From assembly GCF_002286775.1 (NCBI RefSeq), contig NZ_NSGJ01000014.1, positions 1 to 64,000 on the forward strand: a stretch of 64,000 bases of DNA, read 5' to 3'. This stretch comes from Myroides sp. N17-2. Its GTDB lineage: Bacteria; Bacteroidota; Bacteroidia; Flavobacteriales; Flavobacteriaceae. The position numbers and the translations under genes were made by a program. Positions 52,226-62,579 of the stretch are shown here, in pieces; positions within the stretch are counted from its first letter, which is position 1, and each line of letters starts with the position of its first letter. The notes below the pieces were generated by a model. It was not told where the DNA came from, did not search any database, and saw only the letters and a list, made by a program, of their open reading frames with translations.

Positions 52226-53164
52226 ATGAGAAGAATAAGCATAGGGTTATTAGCTATCGGATTATTAGTAGTCAGCTGTAAGAATAAGGAACAACAAGAA
52301 GATACAACAACTATAGAAAAGACAAGTAATAAGGATAAAGAGATTAGTGAATTTGAAGAAGGAGCACTAACTTATCAGATGTCTTTTAGTGATACTATAG
52401 TAGAAGACTTTCTAAGAGCGATAAGTGAAGATCCGTTATACAGTAAGGAATTAGGAAAGAAGTATATTAGTCAACTGCCTGCTGAGCAAGCTGAACATCT
52501 GAATGCTTTTATCAAGGCTAATCCTAGCTTTATCACTAGGTATGGTACACTTCCATTTTTAAAGAATAATATCTATGTAGCTGGCTATGAAGTAGTATAC
52601 AAGGGAGAAGGACCAAGTTATGTATTAGAAAATAGATGGAATGATTTACTAGAAGAAGGACAAGGATATGCTGGGTCTACCATAGTGCCTAATGCAAAGC
52701 TTAACTTTCGTTATGGCAAAGGTTTTTTAGAAGCTGAACAGTTGCAAACCAATATTACCTTAGATAAGTATGATCGAGTAGCGACTGGTGTGGTAAGTGA
52801 AATAGCGGGCTATCCGGTAGAAAAAATTATATATACTCGCAAGCCATCTGTAGTATCAGGAGAGCGTATTTTACCTAAATTAGTGACAGTCTATAACTCT
52901 AAAGCCTTTAATCCTGTTATTAATAAAGTAATGCCATATTTGGTGGCAGAAGAATACGGAATCTTAAAACTAGAAGTAGAATTATCAGAATCGGAGCATA
53001 GTATTCAGATGATTTATCAAGCAAATATGGTAGTAAAACGCAAGCTTATAGAAGATGAAACATCTATATTAGCGACTAAGGCATTTGTCGCTGTTAAGGA
53101 AAATAGAGACTTCTTAGCTTTAGATCTAAACCTAGCTAAGATTATCGTTCCGCCAAGTTTATAA
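52226..53164 (+). CDS. lipoprotein of unknown function
   Basis: The 312-residue product has a lipoprotein signal (lipobox VVSC, Cys18) followed by an acidic linker. The mature domain has GAL-TYQMSFSDT, a repeated beta pattern and KLNFRYGKGFLEAEQLQTN. I do not recognise the family. It lies 29 bp before the sulfurtransferase gene and is probably co-transcribed, but nothing ties them functionally. Confidence 0.75.
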   Translation: MRRISIGLLAIGLLVVSCKNKEQQEDTTTIEKTSNKDKEISEFEEGALTYQMSFSDTIVEDFLRAISEDPLYSKELGKKYISQLPAEQAEHLNAFIKANPSFITRYGTLPFLKNNIYVAGYEVVYKGEGPSYVLENRWNDLLEEGQGYAGSTIVPNAKLNFRYGKGFLEAEQLQTNITLDKYDRVATGVVSEIAGYPVEKIIYTRKPSVVSGERILPKLVTVYNSKAFNPVINKVMPYLVAEEYGILKLEVELSESEHSIQMIYQANMVVKRKLIEDETSILATKAFVAVKENRDFLALDLNLAKIIVPPSL

Positions 53165-53193
53165 AAAGTATACAACCAAAACATACAAACTAA

Positions 53194-54036
53194 ATGAAAC
53201 CAATCATTAAACCACAAGAACTAGTACAGTTAAAAGACTCAGGTAGTTCATTTATATTAATAGACGCTACGAATAGTAAAGTCGCGAGAGAGAATTATGA
53301 CAATCAACATTTAGAAGGAGCTATATTCGTAGATGGGAATACGCAGTTGGCAGAGATAGGAGAGGATGCTTCTAAAGGAGGGAGACACCCCTTGCCATCT
53401 GTAGAGAAGTTTGGTCAAAGCCTTCAAGAGTTAGGGATAACACCAGATAGTCATGTGATTATTTACGATACAGTATTTGGAGGTAATTCAGCAGCGCGCT
53501 TTTGGTGGATGCTTACAGCAGTAGGACATCAAAAGGTACAAGTGTTAAGTGGAGGGATGGTAGCAGCTGAGAAAGCAGGTTATCCTGTCAATAATAATAA
53601 AGTAGAGATAAGTGAAGTAGGACTTTATCCTGTTACTGCATGGCAATTGCCATTAGCTGATATTAATGAGATAGCTGTTAATGCAGAGCGCGAAGATTAT
53701 ATCGTGATCGATGTGCGTGAGGAGAGTAGATATAAAGGAATCTCAGAACCTATAGATACTATAGCAGGGCATATACCTGGTGCGATTAACATTCCCTATA
53801 TGTCTAATTTAGATAGTGAAGGACTGTTCTTAAGTGAAGAGTTATTAAAAGTGAAGTATAGTTCTGTATTAGGTGATTATCCTTTAAATAATAGAGCAGT
53901 ACACTGTGGCTCTGGTATCACAGCATGTCATACTTTATTAGCGATTACAGCAGCAGGATTACCAACTCCTAAATTATATGTAGGCTCATGGAGTGAATGG
54001 TCTAGAAGTGGTAAGGCTATCGCAACTGATAAATAG
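53194..54036 (+). CDS. 3-mercaptopyruvate/thiosulfate sulfurtransferase
   Basis: This is a two-domain rhodanese, 280 residues, transferring sulfane sulfur. The inactive N-domain begins FILIDATNSKVARENYDNQH, and the catalytic C-domain has DYIVIDVREESRYKG. The active loop CGSGITA holds Cys238 and is the form seen in mercaptopyruvate sulfurtransferases (SseA) rather than thiosulfate rhodaneses (CRKGVTA). It follows the lipoprotein gene by 29 bp and ends at a T-tailed hairpin. Confidence 0.92.
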   Translation: MKPIIKPQELVQLKDSGSSFILIDATNSKVARENYDNQHLEGAIFVDGNTQLAEIGEDASKGGRHPLPSVEKFGQSLQELGITPDSHVIIYDTVFGGNSAARFWWMLTAVGHQKVQVLSGGMVAAEKAGYPVNNNKVEISEVGLYPVTAWQLPLADINEIAVNAEREDYIVIDVREESRYKGISEPIDTIAGHIPGAINIPYMSNLDSEGLFLSEELLKVKYSSVLGDYPLNNRAVHCGSGITACHTLLAITAAGLPTPKLYVGSWSEWSRSGKAIATDK

Positions 54037-54039
54037 TAT

Positions 54040-54070
54040 AAAGGGCTGTTCGAAAAGACAGCCTTTTTTA
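54040..54070 (+). terminator. terminator of the sulfurtransferase gene
   Basis: AAAGG-CTGT pairs with ACAG-CCTTT (one bulged G) around a short loop, followed by T residues. Confidence 0.75.
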
Positions 54071-54083
54071 GTATGTATATTAG

Positions 54084-55160
54084 CTATACTAGCTTATACA
54101 CACTCACACTCTTCTCCTTAAGCTCTAAGAACTGCTGATACGTAGTGTTATATGTTCTTGTACGAATAGTATTATCCTGATGTAGTACTTCTCCTGTCTT
54201 TGAGACGATATATACAGCTTTAGTTGAGTTGATTAATACAAAGGCATCTAGTGTTGTATCAAAGTACATATTGTCGTATTTGATGTCTTTATCTTGTAGT
54301 TTTATCTTTTCTGATAAGTTCGATTTATTATTTTCTATTTGATATAAATGTATTTCTTTTAATGATTCTTTTGTAGCATCATCATCACCTTCTACATTAG
54401 GATCATATTCTATAGCAATAGTGTTGTTATTTACCCAGCACATAGATCTGACTATATGCTCGCCAGTTGTGATATGAATATCAGATATTCTAATGTTATT
54501 GATAAAATCATCGATAAGATAAGCATTACTACAATCATATGAACCCCAAAACCACCCTGCACTAGCGAAGTGTTTATTATCAGGAGCCATCATTAACTCC
54601 CCATAGAAGTAGTCATAGCTTCTAGGCCAAGCAAGTTTGTTTGATTCTTTTTGGGTTTTATAATATTCTATGTGACGTTCTTCAGCACCTTCTTCTATTA
54701 ATGATTTGGTAGCAGTTAAGACTTGGCGAGTATTAAGATTCATAATCTGTACACGGTTCCAGTCATCTGCATAGATAAGATGTGGTACGTCGTTATCATC
54801 TTTATATAAGGAGATAGGGTATTTAGAGTGTTCTACATAATATTCTCCTCTCCATAAGTGTAATCGGTATTCTTGTTTTGAGTTAAATACATAACCGTGG
54901 CGTTTAAAGTCATTGACTATAACGATGATATCATCTAGCGTATAGATAGAAATCCAGTCAGTTAGATCAAAGCCATTATCAGGATATTTTATACTGTCTT
55001 TAAGCGTTGATACTTCAGTAGCCTCATTAGATAGGAAGTTATATTTTACCACATCACCATTACTCAGTACCATTACCACTTCATCTTCTTTAGATAGCGT
55101 AGCAGAGAGGATAGTCTCTTCTGAGTTAAGTGTATAGGAGTATTTCTGTTCTATTTTCAT
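54084..55160 (-). CDS. conserved hypothetical protein, WD/beta-propeller-like
   Basis: I begin it at ATG 55160 (358 residues, MKIEQKYSYTLNSEE). An in-frame codon at 55229 lies upstream of the rluA terminator and would add a spurious leader. The product has no signal or membrane segment. Repeats such as DLTDWISIYTLDDIIVIVND and HFASAGWFWGSYDCSNAYLI look like beta-propeller blades. I do not recognise a family. It follows the RluA gene's terminator and is monocistronic. Confidence 0.7.
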   Translation of the reverse strand: MKIEQKYSYTLNSEETILSATLSKEDEVVMVLSNGDVVKYNFLSNEATEVSTLKDSIKYPDNGFDLTDWISIYTLDDIIVIVNDFKRHGYVFNSKQEYRLHLWRGEYYVEHSKYPISLYKDDNDVPHLIYADDWNRVQIMNLNTRQVLTATKSLIEEGAEERHIEYYKTQKESNKLAWPRSYDYFYGELMMAPDNKHFASAGWFWGSYDCSNAYLIDDFINNIRISDIHITTGEHIVRSMCWVNNNTIAIEYDPNVEGDDDATKESLKEIHLYQIENNKSNLSEKIKLQDKDIKYDNMYFDTTLDAFVLINSTKAVYIVSKTGEVLHQDNTIRTRTYNTTYQQFLELKEKSVSVYKLV

Positions 55161-55198
55161 TGGTTGCAATTTTAATACTAATATACAATTAAATAAGA

Positions 55199-55226
55199 AA
55201 AGGCTACTCATCTCTGAATAGCCTTT
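55199..55226 (-). terminator. terminator of the RluA-type gene
   Basis: AAAGGCTA (55199-55206) pairs with TAGCCTTT (55219-55226), with an A-run that becomes T on the minus strand. It sits just after the pseudouridine synthase stop. Confidence 0.78.
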
Positions 55227-55230
55227 CATA

Positions 55231-55929
55231 TTATTTAGGTTCTATATTATTCCATATCACTTCATCTGGAGTAGGAGCTATGATAGTCATACTCTCTTTA
55301 GTTACAGGATGAATAAAGGTAAGCTTACGAGCGTGTAAGTGTATTCCTCCATCTGGATTACTTCTATCAGCACCATACTTTAGATCTCCTTTAATAGGAC
55401 ATCCTACTGCGGCTAACTGACAGCGTATCTGATGATGTCTTCCAGTGTATAAGTCTATCTCTAAAGCAGAGTAGTTCTTTAACTGGTGAAACATCGTATA
55501 AGTAAGTTTAGCTTTCTTGCTATTAGGAACTTCTTTCTTATGCGCCTTCGAAGTATTGTTCTTAGGGTTTCTGACTAAGAAGTGTTCTAAAGTGTCTTCT
55601 ACCTTAGGTGGTGCATCCTTTACCACTGCCCAATAGGTCTTCTGTGTTTCTCTGTTCTTAAAAGATTCGTTTAATCGCGTTAGCGCTTTTGACGTTTTAG
55701 CGAATACCACTAACCCTGAAGTAGGGCGATCTAGACGATGTATTACACCTAAGTATACTTCGCCAGGTTTATTGTGTTTCTTCTTTAAGTAAAGCTTTAC
55801 TATTTCGCTTAACGGCATATCGCCTGTCTGATCACCTTGTACAAGATCACCTACGCGTTTATTGATAATGATAATATGGTTATCCTCATATAGTACTTGT
55901 AGGTTTTCGGGTGTAGAGACAATTTTCAT
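55231..55929 (-). CDS. RluA-family pseudouridine synthase
   Basis: This enzyme converts uridine to pseudouridine in rRNA or tRNA; cytosolic. The 232 residues begin VLYEDNHIIIINKRVGDLVQ. The catalytic Asp67 is in VIHRLDRPTSGLVVFAK, followed by the IDLYTGRHHQIRCQLAAVGC motif. It lacks an S4 RNA-binding domain, so it is of the short RluA/TruC style. Target site not inferable. Confidence 0.92.
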   Translation of the reverse strand: MKIVSTPENLQVLYEDNHIIIINKRVGDLVQGDQTGDMPLSEIVKLYLKKKHNKPGEVYLGVIHRLDRPTSGLVVFAKTSKALTRLNESFKNRETQKTYWAVVKDAPPKVEDTLEHFLVRNPKNNTSKAHKKEVPNSKKAKLTYTMFHQLKNYSALEIDLYTGRHHQIRCQLAAVGCPIKGDLKYGADRSNPDGGIHLHARKLTFIHPVTKESMTIIAPTPDEVIWNNIEPK

Positions 55930-55948
55930 CTGTAATAATTTTAAACAA

Positions 55949-55980
55949 AAATATCCTTTTTAATTTTAAAAAGGATATTT
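55949..55980 (-). terminator. terminator of panB
   Basis: AAATATCCTTTT (55949-55960) pairs with AAAAGGATATTT (55969-55980) around an AT loop, downstream of the panB stop on the minus strand. Confidence 0.82.
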
Positions 55981-56006
55981 AAGATAGTATAATGTATTTA
56001 TTGTTT

Positions 56007-56825
56007 CTAGTACTGCTCTTTCTCGTTAGGGAAGTCAACAGCTTTTACATCATCAACATATTGAGCTACTGCGTTTTTCATATCTTCATAGATATTCATA
56101 TAACGACGTAAGAATTTAGGGCTAAACTCATGTGTAAGACCGATCATATCGTGTATTACTAATACTTGACCATCTACACCATTACCAGCACCGATACCAA
56201 TAACAGGTATAGAGATACTCTCAGCTACTTTTTTCGCTAGTGAAGCAGGAATCTTCTCTAATACTAATGAGAAACATCCTATCTCTTCTAACATCTTAGC
56301 ATCTTTGATAAGTTGGTTAGCTTCTTCTTCTTCTTTCGCTCTTACAGTGTAAGTACCGAATTTATAGATAGACTGAGGTGTAAGACCTAAGTGTCCCATC
56401 ACAGGAATACCAGCATCTAAGATACGCTTAATACCATCTCTGATTTCTTCTCCACCTTCCATCTTGACAGCGTGAGCTCCACTTTCTTTCATAATACGAA
56501 TAGCTGAACGCAATGCTTCTTTAGGATCAGATTGGTAAGAACCAAATGGTAAATCCACAACAATTAGCGCTCTGTCAGCTCCACGTACTACAGACTGTGC
56601 GTGATAGATCATCTGATCTAGTGTGATCGGTAAGGTAGTCTCATGACCAGCCATAACGTTACTAGCAGAATCTCCTACAAGCATAACGTCAACTCCACCT
56701 GCTTCTAATACTTTAGCCATAGAGTAGTCATAACACGTAAGCATTGATATCTTCTCTCCGTTGGCTTTCATATCTATTAGCGACTTAGTTGTCACTTTTT
56801 TATAGTCCTTTTTTGCTACAGACAT
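56007..56825 (-). CDS. panB: 3-methyl-2-oxobutanoate hydroxymethyltransferase
   Basis: First enzyme of pantothenate synthesis: it adds a hydroxymethyl group from methylene-THF to 2-oxoisovalerate. The 272 residues carry [21 protein letters not shown] with the metal-binding [16 protein letters not shown], the substrate Lys region AVKMEGGEE and the conserved GHLGLTPQS and [11 protein letters not shown]. All landmark motifs are intact. It follows the SH3 gene (54-bp gap) on the same strand; no panC is adjacent. Confidence 0.95.
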   Translation of the reverse strand: MSVAKKDYKKVTTKSLIDMKANGEKISMLTCYDYSMAKVLEAGGVDVMLVGDSASNVMAGHETTLPITLDQMIYHAQSVVRGADRALIVVDLPFGSYQSDPKEALRSAIRIMKESGAHAVKMEGGEEIRDGIKRILDAGIPVMGHLGLTPQSIYKFGTYTVRAKEEEEANQLIKDAKMLEEIGCFSLVLEKIPASLAKKVAESISIPVIGIGAGNGVDGQVLVIHDMIGLTHEFSPKFLRRYMNIYEDMKNAVAQYVDDVKAVDFPNEKEQY

Positions 56826-56879
56826 TTTTCTTGTTTTTTTGGGTTATTATAAAATAATATATAAATATTAGAAATAAGA

Positions 56880-58058
56880 CTAACAGAAATATATTAACTC
56901 TACCTTACTTAACTTACCCTCTGCAAATGTGAATCGATATGCTGAATCACCTATAGGTATTTGATAAGCTTTCTCAGTAGATAGAATTAAGTTAATTAAT
57001 CCCTTTCCAATTTTTAAAAATTCTTTCTCAGTTGTATTTTCGTTTAATACACTATTATTTATCTTAAAACCTGCACCATTAGCGATATTAACTATTCTTA
57101 AAGTATAGGTCTTGTTAACATCATGACCGATACATTCAGCATTATTGAACTTAATATTGCTCTCATAGTTATCTAAAGCACAGTCGTCTAAGTTAGAATA
57201 ACTTTCTTTAATCTTTCCGAAAGTCTTCTCTAACGTGGCTAAGCTAAAACCTTTTGTTGGTTCTATCACATTATTTAACGTAAAACCAAGTTGTTTTTTG
57301 CTCACCATCGCTAGTATCTTCTCATACATTTCTTCCTCAGGTGTAGCTTTTAGTACTTCAGCTTGTAATCTAGCAATAGCCCCTTTTTCAGGTTGTCCGT
57401 TTTTCTCTGCGAAGTCAGCGAATACTAATAAAGCTTTTGCAGCCTCTTCATCAGAACTATTCCAACCAAGTTCTACTATACGTTGCGTTAGTCTTTTTTG
57501 TTCTTTCGGATCAGTAGCTTTCTTATAGCTAGCTATTAAATTAGCAAGTATTGGTCTTTTTCCTAAGTACTTCACAGGGATATAACCTTGTCCTTCGTTA
57601 AAGGTAATTTTTATCCAAGCCTCTTTGTCATAAGGATAGTAGTTAATCCCTACAGGAGTACCATTATATAATACACCTAATGTCTCAGACTGATGATTAG
57701 GAGCCTTTCTAACTTTAAGTCCACCTACTACTGTGAATAAGTGAGGGCTACCATAGTAATCATCAAAATCAATAATAGGAGCAGGAGACTTCTCTGACTC
57801 ATCTGCATTAGTAATGATTTCTTTAAGATTAGCAGTATCTAAGATATAGGTAATACCTGAATATTCCGTGGTAACCTTAAATACATCTTTGCTTATTTTT
57901 TCTACATTTTCTAAGTATGCACCATGAACATATACACCGATTTGGTTAGTTCCATTAGCATCATCATAAGCTACTGTAGGAGTAGTTACATATAATGGGT
58001 TTTGACTCACCGCGATCGATGAGATTAATAAACATAGTAAGGAAATAGTTTGTTTCAT
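56880..58058 (-). CDS. exported SH3-domain protein of unknown function
   Basis: The 392-residue product has a signal peptide ending at AVSQ. A bacterial SH3 domain occupies about residues 108-165 (VVGGLKVRKAPNHQSETLGV, GQGYIPVKYLGKRP). A helical middle (about 170-260) is followed by a C-terminal region with two cysteines in DDCALDNYES and NAECIGHD. I do not recognise a named family. It starts 5 bp after the serine deaminase gene, so they share a message. Confidence 0.78.
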   Translation of the reverse strand: MKQTISLLCLLISSIAVSQNPLYVTTPTVAYDDANGTNQIGVYVHGAYLENVEKISKDVFKVTTEYSGITYILDTANLKEIITNADESEKSPAPIIDFDDYYGSPHLFTVVGGLKVRKAPNHQSETLGVLYNGTPVGINYYPYDKEAWIKITFNEGQGYIPVKYLGKRPILANLIASYKKATDPKEQKRLTQRIVELGWNSSDEEAAKALLVFADFAEKNGQPEKGAIARLQAEVLKATPEEEMYEKILAMVSKKQLGFTLNNVIEPTKGFSLATLEKTFGKIKESYSNLDDCALDNYESNIKFNNAECIGHDVNKTYTLRIVNIANGAGFKINNSVLNENTTEKEFLKIGKGLINLILSTEKAYQIPIGDSAYRFTFAEGKLSKVELIYFC

Positions 58059-58063
58059 TGTTA

Positions 58064-59488
58064 TTAACAGTCAGCTAAATTTACAGCTACAGCCAGACCT
58101 CCTTCAGAAGTCTCTTTGTATTTATTATTCATATCTTTTGCAGTTTCCCACATTGTATTTACTACTTTATCTAAAGGTACTTTAGCATTTTTAGGATCAG
58201 TATCTAAGGCTAGTTCTGCAGCATTTATAGCTTTAATAGCTCCCATCGTATTTCTTTCGATACATGGTACTTGTACTAATCCACCTATAGGGTCACAAGT
58301 AAGCCCTAAGTGATGCTCCATTGCTATCTCTGCAGCTACCATTACTTGCTCAGGAGTACCTCCCATTAATTCACATAGAGCACCAGCAGCCATAGCGCTA
58401 GATACACCTATCTCAGCTTGGCATCCACCCATAGCAGCAGATATAGTCGCTCCTTTTTTAAAGATACTACCGATCTCACCAGCTACCATAAGGAACTGTT
58501 TAATCTCTTTCTCGCTAGCTTTGTGGTTTTCGATTACTAAATAGTACATTAATACAGAAGGGATAACACCTGCACTACCATTAGTAGGTGCAGTTACTAC
58601 ACGCCCTAATGCAGCATTTACTTCATTAACAGCTAGTGCAAAACAGCTAACCCATTTTAATATTTGTCTAAAGTAAACTTTCGTTTTTCTGATTGTTTGT
58701 AACCACTCTTGTGGAGTATTATAAGGTAATTCACCCTTAAGTTTAGTGTGTGTATCATAAGCACGTCTGCGTACATTAAGTCCTCCAGGTAAGATACCTT
58801 CAGTGTGACATCCGATGTACATACACTCTAACATCGTGTTCCAGATACGCATTAGTTCATGGTGTATTTCGTCTTCTGTACGTATAGATTTCTCGTTTTC
58901 ATACACAATTTCAGATACAGATTTATTCTGCTCTTTACAGTATGCTAATAGCTCTGTAGCCTTCTCTATAGGGAAAGGGAAAGTAGCTTTAATTTCTTCG
59001 TTTTCTGTATTTTCTACACTTTCTTCTTTAACGACAAATCCTCCGCCGATAGAGTAGAAGGTAGATTCATAGCTATTATGTTCTCCATATTTAGCAGTAA
59101 AAGTCATTCCATTAGCGTGGAATGGCAAGAAGTTTCTATTAAATACAATGTGTTCTTTAGGGATAAAGTGAATAGACGTTTTACCTCCTAATAGAATTGA
59201 TTGTGAAGTGTTTATTTGTTCAATAATACCACTAATATCATCTATAGGAACATATTCTGGATCAGCTCCGCTAAGCCCTAGCATAACTGCTAAATCAGTA
59301 GCGTGCCCGACTCCTGTTAGAGATAGAGAACCAAATAAGTCGATTTTTAAAGATGAAACTTGGTCAAAGATATTGCGTTCGCGCAATTCTTTTAAAAATA
59401 GCTCTGCAGCTCTCCAAGGGCCTAAAGTGTGTGAACTCGATGGTCCAACGCCAATCTTTAGCATATCAAATACAGAAATACATTCCAT
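58064..59488 (-). CDS. sdaA: L-serine ammonia-lyase (iron-sulfur)
   Basis: It deaminates L-serine to pyruvate; a cytosolic [4Fe-4S] enzyme of the single-chain type. The 474 residues comprise an N-terminal beta domain, with [20 protein letters not shown] at the start, and the alpha domain with [39 protein letters not shown] and [14 protein letters not shown], where the cluster cysteines lie. It is followed 5 bp later by the SH3 gene. No anomaly in key residues. Confidence 0.95.
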   Translation of the reverse strand: MECISVFDMLKIGVGPSSSHTLGPWRAAELFLKELRERNIFDQVSSLKIDLFGSLSLTGVGHATDLAVMLGLSGADPEYVPIDDISGIIEQINTSQSILLGGKTSIHFIPKEHIVFNRNFLPFHANGMTFTAKYGEHNSYESTFYSIGGGFVVKEESVENTENEEIKATFPFPIEKATELLAYCKEQNKSVSEIVYENEKSIRTEDEIHHELMRIWNTMLECMYIGCHTEGILPGGLNVRRRAYDTHTKLKGELPYNTPQEWLQTIRKTKVYFRQILKWVSCFALAVNEVNAALGRVVTAPTNGSAGVIPSVLMYYLVIENHKASEKEIKQFLMVAGEIGSIFKKGATISAAMGGCQAEIGVSSAMAAGALCELMGGTPEQVMVAAEIAMEHHLGLTCDPIGGLVQVPCIERNTMGAIKAINAAELALDTDPKNAKVPLDKVVNTMWETAKDMNNKYKETSEGGLAVAVNLADC

Positions 59489-59656
59489 AAAATAGTAGTG
59501 AGTTTAATAATACGAAGATAGCTAAATTCTAATCAGAGACAACTTTTAGGGACTTATTTAACGCAAGTTGAGAAGTACATTTTAATGGTATACTGGTTAG
59601 TACTATCCGACAATTAAATTAATGCTCCTTGAGACGATTATTTGTCTTTTGTTTTG

Positions 59657-59811
59657 AACCCAAATTATGCGCTAGACATATAAACGAAAAGTAATTATAT
59701 AAGATAGGTCTGAGTTAGCGATTCCAGCATACTATAGTATGATTATGGAAATAATGAAAGAGCTATGAAGTAGAATTGCTTTGTAGTATTTGGCTAATGT
59801 AATGAGGGTTT
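59657..59811. repeat. R1 dispersed repeat, copy F (inverted orientation)
   Basis: This is the only copy facing the other way on the plus strand. It runs AACCC, the reversed core ATAAACGAAAAGTAATTATA, the palindrome CATACTATAGTATG (59728-59741), GAAGTAGAATTGCTTTGTAG, and ends GGGTT. The ends pair over five bases only. It lies upstream of both sdaA (-) and dnaK (+), not at a 3' end. No sequence between it and sdaA looks coding. Confidence 0.88.
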
Positions 59812-59930
59812 AATGCCTAAACCTAGTGAATTATCGATAAATCTCTTACTGATGATAAATTAAGGGTGTAGTAAAATCTTAATATTAAATTCATATCTTT
59901 GCAAAGCAATGAATATCAGGTTTTTTGTGA

Positions 59931-60270
59931 TTTTTCAGACCATTCTTCAAGGTCAATATTTTAAAATAATCATATCATTTGTTAGTAGGCTAGAATAGGG
60001 GTTTTTATGCAGTTTTGGTTCGTTTGAGTCCATAGTGAGTCCATAATGAGTCCATAGTGACTCCATTAAAACAGATTTTTTAATGGAGTCACTATACTCT
60101 CACAATGCTGTCAGTATACATTCATATGAATGAAGATAGGAACAATTCTAAAAGAAGCTATTAATAAAGTGTTTTTGGAATGGAATAGGGTAAAATAAGC
60201 TTAATCCTTATGAGATAGGATCATTGATTTCTAATGAAATAGAAATGAGTATCAAGTTGCAAATTTACGA
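59931..60270 (+). repeat. R3 dispersed repeat, copy 2
   Basis: This is the partner of 9975-10312. It has the GACC...GGTC hairpin, 11-bp units GAGTCCATAGT / GAGTCCATAAT / GAGTCCATAGT / GACTCCATTAA (60026-60069), the last of which forms a perfect 11-bp hairpin with TTAATGGAGTC (60080-60090). Then come CTCTCACAATG, TGTCAGTATACATTCATATG, and the same ATCCT/AGGAT and ATTTCTA/TAGAAAT hairpins. A TATCTTTG box (59894-59901) ends 29 bp before it. It lies 320 bp upstream of dnaK. Confidence 0.85.
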
Positions 60271-60511
60271 AATTTAAAATGAGCAGATCTGATAGAGGGA
60301 CATTATGTTTTTTTAAGAGGAATATAATCTCAATTATATTTTTACAAAGGATAAAAAGTAATTAATTGTTCAATCTTGCTTCATATTACTGACAATATAA
60401 ACTGACGAAAAAGGCAATAAGATGATTGTAGAAAGGCTTAAAAGTGACATTGTGACATTATAGAATGCTTAAAACTGACTAAAAACAGACAAAAAGGAAC
60501 TTTTTTTCTGT

Positions 60512-60526
60512 TGGCACAAAGATTGT
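60512..60526 (+). promoter_or_regulatory. sigma54-type promoter of dnaK
   Basis: TGGCAC-AAAGA-TTGT matches the -24/-12 consensus TGGCAC-N5-TTGC with exact spacing and one change in the -12 dinucleotide. The start would be near 60538, about 55 nt before ATG 60594. Repeated GTGACATT sequences (about 60445-60460) upstream could bind an activator. From memory, sigma54-like promoters before chaperone genes are a feature of Bacteroidota. Confidence 0.65.
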
Positions 60527-60593
60527 TTAAGAGTAACCGAGCTTGATGCTCACAACAATGAATTAAGTATAAAAATAAACTATAGAAAATATT

Positions 60594-62489
60594 ATGAGTA
60601 AAATAATTGGTATTGACTTAGGAACTACAAACTCTTGTGTTTCTGTAATGGAAGGAAACGAGCCAGTAGTAATTTCAAACGCTGAAGGAAAAAGAACTAC
60701 ACCATCTATCGTAGCTTTCGTAGAAGGTGGAGAGATTAAAGTAGGTGATCCTGCAAAACGTCAGGCTGTAACTAACCCAACTAAAACGGTTGCTTCTATC
60801 AAACGTTTTATGGGAGAAAAATATAGTGAGTCTGTAAAAGAGACATCTTCAGTACCTTACAAAGTTGTTAAAGGAGATAACGACACTCCACGTGTAGATA
60901 TCGACGGACGTCTATATACTCCACAAGAGATCTCTGCAATGATTTTGCAAAAAATGAAAAAAACAGCTGAGGATTTCTTAGGACAAGAGGTATCAGAAGC
61001 TGTAATCACTGTACCAGCTTACTTTAATGACGCACAACGTCAAGCGACTAAGGAAGCAGGAGAAATCGCAGGATTAAAAGTAAGACGTATTATCAACGAG
61101 CCTACAGCGGCTGCGTTAGCATACGGATTAGATAAAACAGGAAAAGATCAAAAAGTAGTAGTATATGACTTAGGTGGTGGTACATTCGATATCTCTATCC
61201 TTGAGTTAGGAGATGGTGTATTCGAAGTATTATCTACTAATGGAGATACTCACTTAGGAGGAGATGATTTTGATAACGTAATCATCAACTGGTTAGCAGA
61301 AGAGTTTAAAGCTGCTGAAGGTGTAGATTTACGTCAAGATCCTATGGCATTACAACGTTTAAAAGAGGCTGCTGAGAAAGCTAAAGTTGAGTTATCATCT
61401 GCAACACAAACAGAGATTAACTTACCTTATGTAACAGCTACTGCTTCTGGACCAAAACACTTGGTACAAACATTAACAAGAGCTAAATTTGAGCAATTGT
61501 CTGATGATTTAGTACGTCGTTCTATGCTTCCATGTGAGAAAGCTTTAAAAGATGCTGGTTTATCTAAATCAGATATCGATGAGGTAATCTTAGTAGGAGG
61601 TTCTACACGTATCCCAAGAATCCAAGAAGAAGTAGAGAAGTTCTTTGGTAAAAAACCACATAAAGGAGTTAACCCTGATGAGGTAGTTGCTGTTGGTGCT
61701 GCTATTCAAGGTGGAGTATTAACTGGAGATGTAAAAGACGTATTGTTATTAGATGTTACGCCACTTTCATTAGGTATCGAAACTATGGGAGGTGTATTCA
61801 CTAAGTTGATTGAGTCGAACACAACGATTCCTACTAAGAAATCACAAGTGTTCTCTACAGCTGCGGATAACCAACCATCGGTTGAAATCCACGTATTACA
61901 AGGAGAAAGACCAATGGCTAATGATAACAAGACAATCGGTCGTTTCCACTTAGATGGTTTACCACCTGCACAAAGAGGTGTTCCTCAAATCGAAGTAACT
62001 TTCGATATCGATGCAAATGGTATTATCAAAGTATCTGCTACAGATAAAGGAACTGGTAAATCTCACGATATTCGTATCGAGGCTTCATCTGGATTAACTG
62101 AAGAAGAAATCCAAAGAATGAAACAAGAAGCTGAGGCGAATGCTGATGCTGATAAAAAAGCAAAAGAGTCTGTTGAAAAAATCAACGAAGCTGATGCTAT
62201 GATTTTCCAAACAGAGAAACAGTTAAAAGAATTCGGAGATAAATTATCTGATGGTAATAAGTCTAACATCGAAGGTGCTTTAGCAGAATTAAAAACTGCT
62301 TTTGAAACTAAAAATGTAGAAACTATTCAACCTGCGTTAGATAAAATCAACGAAGCTTGGAAAGCTGCTTCTGAAGAAATGTACAAAGCACAAGCTGAAG
62401 GTGGACAAGGTGCTCCTGAACAAGGACAACCTAACCAAGGTGGTGATGCTGATGGTACACAAGATGTAGATTACGAAGAGGTAAAATAA
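60594..62489 (+). CDS. dnaK: molecular chaperone DnaK (Hsp70)
   Basis: This is an ATP-driven cytosolic chaperone of 631 residues. The nucleotide-binding domain opens [20 protein letters not shown] and has [45 protein letters not shown] and [11 protein letters not shown]. The substrate domain carries [14 protein letters not shown]. The C-terminal tail is Gly/Gln-rich with an acidic end DVDYEEVK, typical of the phylum. grpE and dnaJ are not adjacent. Control by a sigma54-like promoter is suggested by sequence. It ends at a strong terminator that reappears 576 bp downstream. Confidence 0.97.
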   Translation: MSKIIGIDLGTTNSCVSVMEGNEPVVISNAEGKRTTPSIVAFVEGGEIKVGDPAKRQAVTNPTKTVASIKRFMGEKYSESVKETSSVPYKVVKGDNDTPRVDIDGRLYTPQEISAMILQKMKKTAEDFLGQEVSEAVITVPAYFNDAQRQATKEAGEIAGLKVRRIINEPTAAALAYGLDKTGKDQKVVVYDLGGGTFDISILELGDGVFEVLSTNGDTHLGGDDFDNVIINWLAEEFKAAEGVDLRQDPMALQRLKEAAEKAKVELSSATQTEINLPYVTATASGPKHLVQTLTRAKFEQLSDDLVRRSMLPCEKALKDAGLSKSDIDEVILVGGSTRIPRIQEEVEKFFGKKPHKGVNPDEVVAVGAAIQGGVLTGDVKDVLLLDVTPLSLGIETMGGVFTKLIESNTTIPTKKSQVFSTAADNQPSVEIHVLQGERPMANDNKTIGRFHLDGLPPAQRGVPQIEVTFDIDANGIIKVSATDKGTGKSHDIRIEASSGLTEEEIQRMKQEAEANADADKKAKESVEKINEADAMIFQTEKQLKEFGDKLSDGNKSNIEGALAELKTAFETKNVETIQPALDKINEAWKAASEEMYKAQAEGGQGAPEQGQPNQGGDADGTQDVDYEEVK

Positions 62490-62519
62490 TTCCTCCCCGT
62501 TTTATAGTTATAAAGAAAG

Positions 62520-62551
62520 AAACCGAGTCTGTATAGGCTCGGTTTTTTTAT
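62520..62551 (+). terminator. terminator of dnaK (first copy of an exact duplicate)
   Basis: AACCGAG (62521-62527) pairs with CTCGGTT (62538-62544), followed by T residues. This 32-nt block is repeated exactly at 63096-63127. Confidence 0.9.
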
Positions 62552-62579
62552 GAGGTAAAGTTTAATTGTTATACTTTAG

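Noticed and set aside
55161..55229. N-terminal extension of the 54084 gene
   Set aside because: It would start upstream of the rluA terminator hairpin; ATG 55160 gives a natural start.
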